Source: Neofusicoccum parvum (taxonomy: Eukaryota > Ascomycota > Dothideomycetes > Botryosphaeriales > Botryosphaeriaceae). From it: 64,000 nt of DNA. A program made the translations under genes and the position numbers. Below are positions 29,920-41,684 of this stretch, one piece after another. Within the stretch, counting starts at the first letter, position 1. Each line of letters begins with the position of its first letter. The stretch covers positions 2,356,001 to 2,420,000 of the forward strand of contig CP087212.1 in the NCBI GenBank assembly GCA_020912385.1, in the 5' to 3' direction. The notes under the pieces were generated by a model, which saw only the letters and a list, made by a program, of their open reading frames with translations, was not told the DNA's origin and searched no databases.

Positions 29920-31234
29920 ATGTTTGCGCTCCTCACCGCAGCCCTTGTCGCGACCCTGGTCGTTGCTGCACCTGCAGCCTGCCAATCGCCCTCGTGGGCC
30001 GGGAGCAACCTCTACTTCCTCCACGCCCTGCCCGCCGCCGAGCAATCGCGCTACATCGACACGCTCGCCAGCTGGGGAGTCAAGGTGGTCCGCCTCTGGG
30101 GTGAGTTCCCGGCCCTCATCCACCACACCCACCCCCGGGGGGCCCCGGGCTTCGCATCTCCCCAACCGGCGCAAAAACCCTGCTGAGATCCCTCCCACGC
30201 ATCTGACGCTGACACCCTCCCCCTTGCCCCAACCCAGTCACCGGCCTCTCCGGCGGCTGCATCAAAGGCAGCACCAACGTGACCGCGCTCCCGCACCTCG
30301 AGCCCACCACCATCGGCGCGTACGACACCACCGTGCTCGCAGCGCTGGACGCGACGCTCTTGCGGCTGCACCGCGCCGGCCTCAAGGCCGTCATCTCGCC
30401 GCACGACGCCGGCCAGATCGGCGGCGCCAACGGCTGCGACGTGTACTGCGCCGCGTACGGCAACCAGAGCGCCTTCTACGCGTCCGCGGCCGCCCGCGCC
30501 GCCTACGACGCCCGCCTCGCCGCCATCCTCGACTACCGCTCGCCCGGCTTCGGCGGCCGCCGCTGGGCCCAGCTGGACGAGGTCGTGCTCGCGTTCGACG
30601 TCCAGAACGAGCCCATGATCGACGCGCTGGAGTTGCTGGAGCAGGACGACCCGGGCGACTGGCTGTGCGGGCGCGCGCGGGCGCTGAAGGGGTTGATTGG
30701 TGGGTCGCGGGTGAAGGTCGCGACGGGTGGGATTGGCGGGAGCCAGTATTGCTGCGACCATGAGTTTAACGCCCTGGATAAGGCGCTGCGGTGCGAGGCC
30801 ATCGACATCGTCAGCGTGCATGGATACATGAGCAAGGCGGCTGACTGGGCGTACTTCATCACCGGCGATGCCTCCATCCTGGATGCCGTCGACGCTGCTG
30901 GCACTGGGAAGAAGGTCATGATCGAGGAGTGGGGTGTTGCGGCGGATTCGGAGGATGGGTTTGAGGAGCAGGTGGCGGTGTTCAATGATGCGGGTGTTCC
31001 GTGGGCAAGTGTTCTCGCTCCGGGCCTGGTTGGAATGGCTTTTGCTGATTTTTTTGGCAGCTCTACTGGCAGGTCGTGCCTGGAAAAGACCAGACTCAGG
31101 ACGGTGCTCCTGCGAGCTGTGGGTATGATGGATTTGAGATCGGCCTTAACAGCTCGAAGGGTGATGTGGCTGTCGCCGTTGCTAAGGCCAATTCGGCCAC
31201 TGCAGCACAGGACTGGACCGGATATGTTTATTGA
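29920..31234 (+). CDS. Secreted GH5-like glycoside hydrolase (clan GH-A)
   Basis: Three exons (29920-30100, 30238-31004, 31061-31234), 373 aa. A signal peptide covers about residues 1-21 (LLTAALVATLVVAAPAAC). Clan GH-A features follow: WGVKVVRLWVTG on the second strand, then VVLAFDVQNEPM with the acid/base glutamate (Glu185), a VSVHGYM segment on a later strand, and MIEEWG with the nucleophile glutamate (about Glu291). This pattern fits beta-mannanase or exo-glucanase-like GH5 enzymes acting on plant or fungal wall polysaccharides; the substrate cannot be set by eye. The last intron begins GCAAGT, a GC-AG intron, and its removal restores LYWQVVPGKD. ATG 29920 is preferred over an in-phase ATG seven codons upstream because it gives the cleaner signal peptide. 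Confidence 0.85.
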
Positions 31235-32934
31235 GCTTAGAAGCAGGCGGCTGTTTGCTTCGATGTATATGCGAAGAGAGTCGAGCTGAGATGCGGTACC
31301 ACAGCGGGTCGCAGAAGAAATAACAGAACACAGAGGCGCTCCAGCCAATCGAGCGCGTAAAATAAGCAAGGAAATTTCATTGGTGGCTCAATAATTCATC
31401 TGAACCACTTTAACAATCAATCGAAAGTGCGTCAACATCGAAACGAACGCCTCAACTGCCCAACTCTTTTGCGACACACTGTGGCGCTGTGACTAAAGAC
31501 ACAACAAAGAACGTTGAACCAGGTACGTCAAAGCGGAAGGCCAAAAAAAGGGTGTATCCAACCAACCTTTCTCCAACTCCCCATCCCGCCAGTTCCACCC
31601 CCAACCACCAGAAAGCTGTGATGCAAAACGCGGTGGCGAGCTCTCCCACCACTTTGACCGCCCCCCTCGGCCCGTGCCGCCGTGCGGGAGGCGCCGTCCC
31701 TCTGCGGCCTCCCGTCGGCGAACGCCCTCTCGCGCGAGCTTTTGTGACTGCAGCGCCAGCCTCGACGAGGTGCTGCGGCCCGCGCCGCCGCGCATGGTGC
31801 CGTCGGTCGAGGACCCGGGGGTTGCGCCTCGGGGCGGGGGAGGTTTTTTTTTCTTGTTTTTTTTTTTTTTAGATGGCAGGATCGCGCGCGGGGAGGACGG
31901 CGGCGGCGGATGGCGTTTTGCTTCTGGTGCGAGGAAGCCGTGGCGCGTCATGCGGCCGCTGCGGGCGTGATGATGCGAGCGGCCCGGCGGTGTGCCTGAA
32001 CTTGATTCCTGCGGGCTTCGTGGCTGTGTCGCTGATGGTCGGTGGTGATGGCTGGATTGATTGCGGGGTCAGTTGGGATTCGGGATGCCGGCGGCGGGAG
32101 CTTGCTGATGGGGAGGCGGGTTGGAACGACCTTTCTGTCGGATGAGAGTCTTCTGTGGTGGATGGCGGAGAAAGATCGGAGGCGAATTCAAAAGTTCTCG
32201 GCGTTTCAAAGCCGTGGTATATGTAAACGATGAAGAGCGTAGAGGAGAGAGAGGCAGTGAAAGTAGCGGGGTGGATGGGCAAGTCAGCGGAAGAACGTCA
32301 GCGACTTAAGCTCCGTGGTGAGACTTTGGACTCTGTCTATAGTGCATATGTGCTCCTTTCACTGCAAGAGATGTTATTGTAGAAGTGATATTCGTCCTGT
32401 AATGTATCCCACTTTTCAAGACTATGCGATACGCAGTACTTTCTTGACTGATGTCCCTTTTGATCAAGCTCCCTACCCACTTCTCTCCCTTCATATTTTA
32501 TCTCCAAACTCGCGCATGAATGAAACAGCACTAGCCAAGCTAAGAACATCCAGTACGAGCTGTTGAATATCTGCTAGTAAAGCTCGGCAGAAACGTGGAA
32601 TGTCTTGGGCACAATGAAGTGTTTAGCACAGGATGTGAGGGGCTGTGGCTGGACTTCTTGATAGTTTCGGGATAAAGTAGTGAATGTTCATCAACCTCTC
32701 ATTATGTTCATCTGCGTATGTACTTAGAAAGCCCCAAGTGGACGACGAAAATGCCGCCAAAACTTCCAACACCAACGCCACCCATGGCCCATCTACTTCA
32801 TCGTGATCGTTCCTCATATCAAGTGGAACTACGCTATGCCCCATATGTGCAACGCTTTTCTATGAACAGGAACGAAAGACTCAACAATCTCGCTAAATGC
32901 CGAGGACGCCATGTGTACGGGAGAATGGAGTGCT
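31235..32934. other. Intergenic region between convergent genes
   Basis: About 1.7 kb with no recognised gene. It includes a T-rich run (about 31845-31871) flanked by G-rich and C-rich blocks, with open frames on both strands that are Pro/Ser/Arg-rich. Nothing argues strongly for coding. Confidence 0.4.
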
Positions 32935-35248
32935 TCAGTGCCTGCTGAAGACGTGCCTCGTCGTGCGAAGCGGGTGCGCAAAGCTGAAAGCCATGCGGGT
33001 GAGGATCTTGTTCGTGGTGACAAGCTTCTTGACCTTCTTGACCTTCTGGCGGATCGAAATCGGCGTCTTGCTTCTCTCGCCAACTCCAGGCTGAGACTGG
33101 GCGCCATCCACATTCTGGTCCGGAGCGGTAGCCGTCGTAACAACCACCTCGACAAGAATAGAGGTACCGTCTGGGCGCACCGGGTGACTTCCAAGAGGCG
33201 GATGGACAACATTGACGCCCACGTCCGACAAGGCCGAGTCGACACGCCTGTGGATGGGTTGCTTTTGGCCCTCGCGCAGCACACGGCGAAGGATCTTGCC
33301 CGTGCCATTTCGCGGCACGGAAGGCGTGAACACGAACTCGGCAGGTACCTTGTATCCAGAAAGCCTCTTGCGCAGCCATGTCCGCAGCTGCTTTTCATCG
33401 ACGAAAAGGTCATCGGACGTGTCGCAGTCACAGACAACCTTGCGGACGATGTATGCGCGAATGTGCTCCTCGAAGCCTTGTGGATCCTTGACGCCGATAA
33501 CAGCTGCGTCAGCTATGCCAGGATGCTGCATGAGCTCGGACTCGATCTCGGTCGGTGACACCTGCCAGCCGCGGACCTTGATAAGTTCCTTTGCGCGGTC
33601 GACGATGTATACCGAAGCGACGCCAGTGGCAGGGTCGGTCAGGCGGTAGCCGATGTCGCCGGTGCGCACGTATGTCTTGCAGGCTGTGAAAGCATCGGCA
33701 GTGGCAGCGGGGTTTGAGATGTAGGACAGCAGAGGATGCGGGCATCGGGCAAGCAGTTCACCCGAGACATTATCGGCATCGATGATTTCGCCTGCAGGGT
33801 CAACAATTCTGCAGATCAGATTAGTCCTGCTTTGCAAGGGATGTCGCTTGAGAGATAAACCACTCAAAGCATAGAGGTACTTGCCTGATGTCGAAGCCGG
33901 GGAGTAGCTGTCCGGCGCTGTCGTCTTGCCGCCTTGTGCGATCTTGCACACACGTGATCCAACCCGACTCGGTCATCCCCCACACTGTCCTGATGCACGC
34001 GTCCTCGTGAAGAAGATCATACAACGGCTCCTGTTGTGCAAACTTGACGCTCGCGCCTCCCGTCCAGATGGACCGCAGGCTACTAAGGCCTTCGCGCGTC
34101 GCTAGTGCGGACTTTGGTAGACCCATGAGCACCGGCGGCGGGACGTAGGTCTCGGTGATGGCATACTGCGCGATCGAGTTCAAAAAAGGCGCTTCGGCGT
34201 AGCGACGCATGATGTATGTGGGGATGCCTTGGCGAATACTCGAGGGAAGAACCGGGGACCCGAAAGCATGGAATGGCGGAAGGGTCAGGAGTCGAGAGCG
34301 CTGGTCACGAACGTCAGTTCTGGGGTACAAGGATGAACGGGATGTGGCGTACCGGATACTTGGTCTCCTCGCACTGAGCAGCTGCTTGGGTTACATGATA
34401 CGAGTGGGTAATCATGGCAGCCTTTGGAAGGCCCGAAGTTCCGCTTGTTGAGTTGTACGTGGCCACGGTGGTGTCCGGATCTTCGACTTTGACCCAGTCC
34501 TTCTCGCCATGATCGAGCAACGTGGACCAGCTGCGGAAGGTCTGATCAGAGTTTTCTGTTTCGGTGTCCAGAACGAAGACCTTGTCGGTTGATATGCCAG
34601 CCTGGTTCGCAGCGGTGACGGTTTTCTCAAGCATGGGAGGCTCAACAATGAGTAGACTCGGCTTTGTCAGGTCGAAATGGTGGCTCAGCTCGTTCGGAGT
34701 ATAAGCCGGGTTGACGCCAGTGAAGATGGCACCACAGCCAATGATTCCCAAGTACAGGACGGAATACTGGACCTACAACATGTCAGTCATGGGTCTTCAA
34801 ATGAGAAGAGGGGGTTTACATCGTTGAAGCAGTTGACGCACACGCAGTCGCCGGGCTTGATACCCTGGGCCTGCAGGCCGGCTACCAGCTGGCGGACCCT
34901 GGAGGATATCTGGCGGAAGGAGAGCGAGTTTGACGGCGAGAGGGCGTCAATCAAGATCTGGGCCTGTCAGTGATGGTGATGCGTCGCACCGGCAAGACGA
35001 AGACATACGGGGGCATCCGGGTTGGGGAGGGCCCCGGCGAGGGTCCAGGAGACGAGATCCATATTGCGGGAGGTTGTGGTCGGTGGCACAGGAAGAGGAC
35101 GGGAGGTGTGCAACGAGATGGTGCCGTCTGGGGGCGGAAGTGGGACAGCTGCACGAGCGGGCTTTAAGATGGGTGAGCCGGCATCGCTGGCGCACTGGCC
35201 TGGATGCGGGACAAGGCAGCGCTGCGAGTGAAAGAGCAAAAGCGGCAA
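32935..35248 (-). CDS. Acyl-CoA synthetase (4-coumarate-CoA ligase type, AMP-binding)
   Basis: Five exons: 35248-35009 (start uncertain), 34957-34820, 34772-34353, 34300-33885 and 33808-32935, 695 aa if the start is right. ANL-superfamily motifs appear in order: LIIDAL-type start of the domain, GIIGCGAIFTGVNPAYTPNE, the P-loop STSGTSGLPKAAMITH, LTLPPFHAFGSP, YVPPPVLMGLPKS, WGMTESGW, TGDIGYR, the hinge KVRGWQVSPTEIE and the catalytic lysine in PRNGTGKILRR. The enzyme activates a carboxylic acid as adenylate and then CoA thioester. Relatives act on phenylpropanoids, medium-chain or secondary-metabolite acids. No PTS1 tripeptide is evident (the end reads VFSRH). The fourth intron starts with GC (AG|GCAAGT). 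After the catalytic lysine there are about 100 extra residues, Lys-rich, which most 4CL-like enzymes lack. Confidence 0.88.
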
Positions 35249-37259
35249 TGGTCTGCGCTCACCAGCACGGTCCTGTCGCGATGACAGGAAACGGCGAGCT
35301 GGAAAGCGCAGGCGTTATTTTCTCCGGCCAGCCATGGCAAGCGGCGCGCTCGCTTGCGGGAGCAGACAAGACAGGTGAGGTGGAGCTAATGCGCGGGCGC
35401 GGCATCGAGGTGACGGCATCGGCACTGTGCACTAGCATCTGGCACTAGAGGCAGCGTGTTGGTCAGATCGAGCCGAGTGCGGCGCAGACAGCTCAGGCGC
35501 AGGCGCGTCGGCTCCATGGTGGGCGACGACGGCGGGCTAGCGGCGTGACGGACTTCGCACGTGCAGCAGCAGCGGCGGCGCAGCAGCAGTCACAGCGAGC
35601 GGAGCAGCGCGGCTAGAGTGTCGACACTGTCGGTGAGGTGAACGCTAGCAGTGGCCGGCGGCGGCGGTGGTGTTGAGGCGCCCGTGCCTGCGCTGTGGCC
35701 CGCGGCCCGAATTGGCGGGCGTGGGCTGGAAAACCGCAAACTCCGCCTCCGCCTCCGCCAGCCAGCCGCCGCCCGCCGCCCTCATCCTCACCTCCCGCCT
35801 GCCGTTGCGCCCGCGGCTGACGACGCAGCTGCAGCTCGCACAGCGCCCGCCCGCCCGCATGACGCGACGAGCCGCGGCCCGGCGTTGCGACGGTCGCCTG
35901 CCTCACCCACGCCGCCGTCCGTCGCACAACGTTGCCATGGGACCACCTGGCTGGGGGCTGTCGCGCCGCGCCGCCTCCCGGGGCGCTGGCTTGCCAACGG
36001 CGATCCCGCCTCGCGTGTGCGCGTGAGTCCCCACGATCTGCGCGCTTCTTCACCTCCCTTGTGCTGCTCCTCCATCCCACGCCACTGGGCGGCCCCCGTG
36101 CGAGTCGCCCTTATGCGGATCTATTGGAAAGCCCCTCCCGCCGCCCTGGCGAGTGGATCTCACTCCAGCCGCCTGGTTGCGCGAACATGTTCTCCCGAGT
36201 CCCGCGGCCCACGTCTGCCAATCGCTACCCGTATCTTTTCGCGGTGCCGAGTCAAGCCAAAGAGGAACAGTCGCCTGCCCCGTCGCGCTAGCTCCAAACC
36301 GGGCGCTTTCCCTCCCATAGGGCTAGGTCGACGTCCGCGCCGCCTGTCCCATGCACACCACATGTGCTTGTCTCTGCCTTCAGCTCCCATGGCTTGCCTG
36401 TCATCCGATCTAGAAGCCTCCCGAGTCAGATCCGATGCCACATCAGGCTATTCTCAACGCCAATCATGACCGGCCGCAGACGTGTTGGTTCTCATGTGGT
36501 TGCTCGCCGTCGCCGAATTCGTTGACCGCCACGATGCCGCCCTCGACGCTGGCTCGGCAGAGCGTCAAGACTAGCCGAGTTGCGACCCTAAGGCGCCGAA
36601 CAAGCGTAGCCACGGCGATCAAAGGTGAAGCTGAAAAGCTCCTCGGGTCTCGTGGGGCCGCTGGCGTAGTGAGTGCGGTGGAGAACGCGCTGCAGCTGGA
36701 ATGGCCAAAAGGATCTGGAGTTGCATGTAGCTCTTGCCGGCGCTTGCGCAGTGCTGATGGGCCGACGCGAGGCCCGCGCATTCCTGCCGGCAGCTGCGTT
36801 GCAGAGCGGGAGCGCGCCCGGGGGGATAGACTGCCGGTGCTGCAGTCCGCGGCGGATGCAGGGCGCCGCAAGCTTAAAGGTGGTGTCTCGCGCCGCTGTG
36901 CCGCCGTTCTGTACCCGTACGGCTCCGTACACTCGTCCCCTGCTCTCACCTGCGTCCGCTGCCTCTGGAAACCTCACTTTCAGTCACCTTGCTGCCGTGG
37001 GCCGCGCGGCTGAACCCCGGGCAATTGCCAATTGCGTCACTAACCGCCTTCAAGCGAGCCGCAACAACATCTGTTCTTCGCAGCCTTGACCTGACTCTTT
37101 TCCTGCAACCAACACACTCTCTTCTTCGTCCCCCACGCTCTCTCCACACTCTTGCTCTACAGCCGCAAGAGCGTGCAGTCCTTCTTTTTGCTTGCCTCGT
37201 GCTCGCGTCCTTCTTTTGGTCCTCATTGGCCTTTTGCAGATCTTCTTGGGCACTTCACC
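35249..37259. other. Divergent promoter region, about 2 kb
   Basis: Lies between the acyl-CoA synthetase (-) and the TmpA-like gene (+). It contains a GCA/GGC-rich stretch (about 35560-35605) and long open frames in several phases (such as 35651-36469) with Ala/Arg/Pro-rich products, but no domain or codon pattern that convinces me. The last 150 bp before 37260 are CT-rich, as in a highly expressed fungal leader. Confidence 0.4.
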
Positions 37260-38963
37260 ATGTCTGACAAGAAGCACACCACGTTCGCTCACTCGCGCAC
37301 GGACAGCGCTATTGGTTTCGACCGTCCCAACACTGCTCCTGGCCCGCTCAACTCCTTCTCGGCGCAGCAGTTCGCGGACTATGAGAAGCGCATGTCGCAG
37401 GATGGAATCGCCAAGCCCGAGGGCCTCTACATCCCGCGCCGCCCCGACCACCACGACCTGATCCGCCCAGTCTCGATGCCCGTCTACTCCGCTGATGTCT
37501 TCAAGTCCAAGGACTTCGCGGCCTACGAGAAGCGTCTTTCCGCCACTGCCAGCGAGAAGACCCCTGATGTCGAGGCTGGCATGATCAACGAGTCCGGCAT
37601 CACTCTCGAGCTCAGCAACGCGGTCACTCTCCCTGACAAGCGTCAATCGCCGTTCGTCCGCAACACTCGTCACCGCGTTCTCAGTGTCTACCGCCGCATG
37701 GCGACGCTGATCATCATTGCCAACCTGGTCGCTCTTGCCGCCTTCGTAGCCTCTGCCGGATCCGTTCTCAACATCGCCGCTGATGATCTGGCCACCGCCA
37801 CGGCAGTCAACATCTTCTTCTCCATTGCCGTGCGCCAGGAGTTCATCGTCAACTCGCTCTACGCCGCCTGCCTTTCAGCGCCGCTCTCGGCCCCTCTTCG
37901 CGTTCGCCGCATTCTGGCCAAGATCTACGAGAACGGTGGCTTCCATAGCGGCACTGCCTACGCTGGTACCGCCTGGTATGTGCTTCTCTGCGCTACCCTC
38001 ACCCGCATGCACCTGCACCACCAACTCGTCTTCAACACTGCTGCCACTCTCACGGTCGCATACTGCACCCTGGCAATCATTGTGGTCATCCTGGTGTGCT
38101 CGCTTCCGTATGTCCGCATGCGCAGCCACAACACCTTCGAGTTCACGCACCGCTTCTGTGGCTGGGCAGCCATTGCCTTCCTCTGGGCCCTGCTCATCCT
38201 CGTCGTCGAGAACAAGCGCATTGCGACCAACATGACCTTCGGCGCCGCCATCGTGGAGCAGCCCACGTTCTGGTATCTCATTGCCATCACCGTCATGCTC
38301 ATCAGCCCCTGGGTGTTCCTCCGCAAGGTGCGCTTCACCGCCGAGAACCTGTCCAAGCACGCTGTTCGTCTCAACTACCACGAAAAGCTGGCCCCCTTCC
38401 GCGGCGTTGCCATCGCGAAGTCGCCGCTTGGACAATACCACTCATTCGCGACCTTCCCCAATCCCGGCTCAGTGGAACCCAACGGACAATCCATCATCGT
38501 TTCCAAGGCTGGCGACTGGACCGCAAGCCAGGTTGGCGACGAGAGCACCGATCGCCACTACTGGCTGCGCGGAATTCCGAAGACGGGCGTTCTTGGCATG
38601 TGCCTGATCTTCCGCCGCGTTGTCATTGTCACCACGGGTTCTGGAATCGGCCCTTGCTTGGCTTTCTTGAACCTCCCTGAGAACCTGCGCCGCCCTTGCC
38701 GTGTCATCTGGAGCTCTCCTCGCCCAGCTGATATCTATGGTAAGGACATCTGCGAGTCGGTCAAGACTTGTGATCCCGATGCTCTGATCTGGGACACTAG
38801 GGAGCGTGGCCGTCCGGACATGGTGCAGCTCACCTACGACATGTTCCGTGAGAGCGGTGCGGAGGCTGTCTTCGTCATTAGCAACCCCAAGCTCACTCGC
38901 ATGCTCGTGTATGCCATGGAGAGCCGCGGAATCCCCGCCTTCGGACCCATCTGGGATTCTTAA
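37260..38963 (+). CDS. tmpA: TmpA-like integral membrane flavoprotein
   Basis: Intronless, 567 aa from the ATG at 37260. The upstream in-phase frame is leader-like, and this start follows CACC. The N-terminal 140 residues are cytosolic with two similar short elements (FADYEKRMSQ and FAAYEKRLSA). A hydrophobic region (about 146-355) contains several helices with conserved histidines (MHLHHQ, FTHRFCGW), like a reduced ferric-reductase membrane core. The C-terminal domain has the NAD(P)-binding motif TTGSGIGPCL (about 458-467) and ends FGPIWDS. This matches my memory of TmpA from Aspergillus nidulans, a membrane flavoprotein affecting conidiation signalling. Related domains also occur fused to or next to adenylating enzymes; an acyl-CoA synthetase does lie divergently upstream, which may be coincidence. 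Confidence 0.8.
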   Translation: MSDKKHTTFAHSRTDSAIGFDRPNTAPGPLNSFSAQQFADYEKRMSQDGIAKPEGLYIPRRPDHHDLIRPVSMPVYSADVFKSKDFAAYEKRLSATASEKTPDVEAGMINESGITLELSNAVTLPDKRQSPFVRNTRHRVLSVYRRMATLIIIANLVALAAFVASAGSVLNIAADDLATATAVNIFFSIAVRQEFIVNSLYAACLSAPLSAPLRVRRILAKIYENGGFHSGTAYAGTAWYVLLCATLTRMHLHHQLVFNTAATLTVAYCTLAIIVVILVCSLPYVRMRSHNTFEFTHRFCGWAAIAFLWALLILVVENKRIATNMTFGAAIVEQPTFWYLIAITVMLISPWVFLRKVRFTAENLSKHAVRLNYHEKLAPFRGVAIAKSPLGQYHSFATFPNPGSVEPNGQSIIVSKAGDWTASQVGDESTDRHYWLRGIPKTGVLGMCLIFRRVVIVTTGSGIGPCLAFLNLPENLRRPCRVIWSSPRPADIYGKDICESVKTCDPDALIWDTRERGRPDMVQLTYDMFRESGAEAVFVISNPKLTRMLVYAMESRGIPAFGPIWDS

Positions 38964-39723
38964 GTGCCAGGCTTTCACGACACGATACGATTCATGGTCT
39001 GTCCTACTTCATGCTACTGTTCTTGCTATTTTCACTGTTAACGATGTCGCAGGTTAAATTTTCTTCACGAGTCTGAGCTACGGATACGATCAAAAGTGCT
39101 TATTGGCAGGACGGCGCGTTTCATGGTGACTTTGGGATTATCAGGCATGGTTTGGGAAAGGACTGCACCATACACTACTCTCATCCGGGGATTTTGGCTT
39201 CAATGGCGGTCAGGCGACTGGCGCATTGGGTGTTTCGGTTCGGCTGCGCTACAGATTGGGGCTTCATATTCCTGCTACTTTGCTTTCGCTCTGAACCAGG
39301 TAGCATCAGGGTAAGCAATTCATACGCACACTGCTGCGTTCATATTCACCTAGAAGATGATGTTTTGTGACTTGAAACTTCGTTGAATTGTACGTGAGAG
39401 CCCTGCGGTGGGAATCAGCGCCACGATCCTTGGCATGGTGTTGAACCCACTGTCGCGCTCCACCTGTCTGTTCCACTGGACCGGCCGGTATTCGGAGACA
39501 AAAACTTCATCAAAGTGAGCTTGCCCACTTGCTGCCTGAAGTTCGCTCTCAAAACGGTGCGTTGCCTTGGCTAATCGCTGCACGTTCCTCCTGAGCCAGG
39601 CAGCATCACGTGCGCTCGCTTGGCGGGCCGCTACTGGAATCTATATTAGCTCTGGTCCCTCCTGCCGTCCTCCTTTACAACCGGTCACTGTCCTCTGAGT
39701 TTCAGTATCCTCGCAACTCCAGA
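38964..39723. other. Intergenic region
   Basis: About 760 bp, mixed composition, no recognised gene. The 5' part likely holds the 3' UTR of the TmpA-like gene. An in-phase open frame (from 39610) precedes the next ATG but carries no coding bias. Confidence 0.4.
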
Positions 39724-41684
39724 ATGGCCCACACCTATGCTGCCGCGCAGCGGCTCTACCTACCTGGCTTTGGCCTTCCCGTCAACTTCAAGCCCAACGC
39801 GGGTAGCAGTCAGAGGTACAAGGCTGGTCTCGTATATCCAAGTGCCGTCCTCTATTGGCACGTGGATGCGATGACGGTCCGCGAAAGGAACATGCTCGAG
39901 GTGATGAACCAGCTCACCGACAAGGACGAATGGGAGCGCAAGATCTTCGACGAGACCATCGTGGAGAAGTGGCGCAAGGAAGCGGTTTCCGCCGAGCCTC
40001 AGCTCACCACGTGGTCGAGATATACCTTCACCAACAGTCAGGGATTCACCGACCAGATGTTCAACTTTGTGAGTTTCGCTACGCAATCTTATTAAACCCC
40101 ATCCGTTCGTCTGACCGCACATCAGTGCATCGCAGAACTGCGGGACAAGGCACGCGTATACAAGGACACCAAGATTGTCCGTATCTTCGATACTGCGGCA
40201 GCTGTTGTCAAGTCGGACACGATAGTCTCCCCAGAACTCAAGAAAGACATCACCAAGGCGGTGGCTGACCTTCTCGAGGACGTGCCGGATCGTCTCAAGG
40301 ACTGGCACCCCGGATCGAACCAACAAGTCCTTGACCTCGTGCATCCATCACTATTTCCTCTGGTGTACGGCCGCACAAGGATTCTTCCCGACTCCACCAT
40401 TGGTCTGGGAGACTGCCTTAAGAGCACTGGATCGGGCGAGCTCATCCCGGTTCCCCCGGCCGAAGAAGGCATCGAAACTGAGTACGACAGCAACAAAGTA
40501 ATGCCAACCCCTACCAACCTTTGGTCGACGAAGTTTCAGTGGCTTCCTTGCGAAGCGAAATTCACTACCGATGGAAATCTTAAAATCGAGAGCTACATCA
40601 ACAATCTTCACCCCATTAAGCACAAGGCGCTTTACCCTCTCGTCGAGCAGGTTCTTGATGCAGCCGTACCGTTATGGGATGAAGTGCTTGGATTTGTTGG
40701 AACCAACCCATTCAGCGATGAGTATAAACGTATCGATAGCAAAGACGCTGATTACATCTTCGATGAAAGCGAAGATGCGGAAACCGAAGACGAGGAAGAA
40801 GAAGATGAAGATGATTGGGACCATGAGAGGAACAAAGCAAGCTTGGACAAGGACCGCACCTTGATCCTGCCAGATCCGCATGATTACGGTGTGAAGGACA
40901 AGGAGCAAGCGGTGACGTCCTACAAAGACCACCTGCGGACGACGTTCGCATCTCAGGGACTCCAGGTTATCGTCAAACTCGCCAATATCATGCTCACGCC
41001 CGATGAGCCCACTTACGAAGGCGGATCATGGCACGTTGAGGGGCAGCTAAACGAACGCATCTGCGCCACGGCGATTTACTACTACGACAGTGAGAATGTG
41101 ACCGACAGCTACCTGGGATTCCGACAGAAGGTCGACACGTATGGACCCGAGGACAATGCTCATAGCCAGGTATGCAGATCGATCTGTTCATACTTATCCC
41201 TCCTGCTAACCCTTAATTGTAACAGGACGACTACGGTGGTCTCGAGTTTCTCTTCGACATTACGCAGCACGAGTCTGCCGTCCAGGACATCGGCCGCGTC
41301 AAAACCAGCGAGGGCCGGCTGATTGCCTTCCCGAACGTCATGCAGCACCGCGTCTCACCGTTTGCCCTTCAGGATCCCACCAAGCCCGGCCACCGCAAGA
41401 TCATTGCCCTTTTCCTTGTCGACCCGCACACGCGAGTGATCTCGACGGCGAACGTTCCGCCGCAGAGGAAGGATTGGTGGTTCGACGTGCTGCGGGAGAA
41501 TGGCAGTCTCCAGGCATTTCCAGAGGAATTAGCGCAACATATCAACGACGATGTGGAAGGCTGGCCCATGGGTATGGAGGAGGCGAAGGTGCTGCGGGAA
41601 GAGCTGATGGAGGAAAGGAGGGCATATATTCCGAAGGTGGAAAATACGGTGTACAGTCAGGAGTTCAGCTTCTGCGAGCACTGA
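39724..41684 (+). CDS. DUF4246 domain protein (putative non-haem oxygenase fold)
   Basis: Three exons (39724-40068, 40126-41169, 41226-41684), 615 aa. The sequence follows the DUF4246 pattern: LYLPGFGLPVNF at the start, FTDQMFNFCIAELRDKA, then WLPCEAKF, a very acidic linker (EDAETEDEEEEDEDDWD) and the core GGSWHVEGQLNERICATAIY. It ends with DDYGGLEFLFDI, GRLIAFPNVMQHRVSPF and RKIIALFLVDP. The H...E/D...H spacing and the GRLIAFPN/QHRVSPF strand recall 2-oxoglutarate/Fe(II)-oxygenase double-stranded beta helices; enzymatic activity is inferred. Fungi often have several copies. No signal peptide or membrane helix. The gene is evenly biased, and both introns are textbook (GTGAGT, GTATGC; AG acceptors). 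Confidence 0.9.

Noticed and set aside
30051..30821. Minus-strand frame opposite the GH5-like gene
   Set aside because: Shadow of a gene with clear catalytic motifs on the other strand.
31843..31872. T-rich run as a retroelement poly(A) tail
   Set aside because: No reverse-transcriptase-like coding, no target-site duplication and no element upstream of it were seen.
35651..36469. 272-codon plus-strand frame in the spacer before the TmpA-like gene
   Set aside because: Arg/Ser/Pro/Ala-rich, overlaps similar frames in other phases and shows no domain or phase-specific bias.
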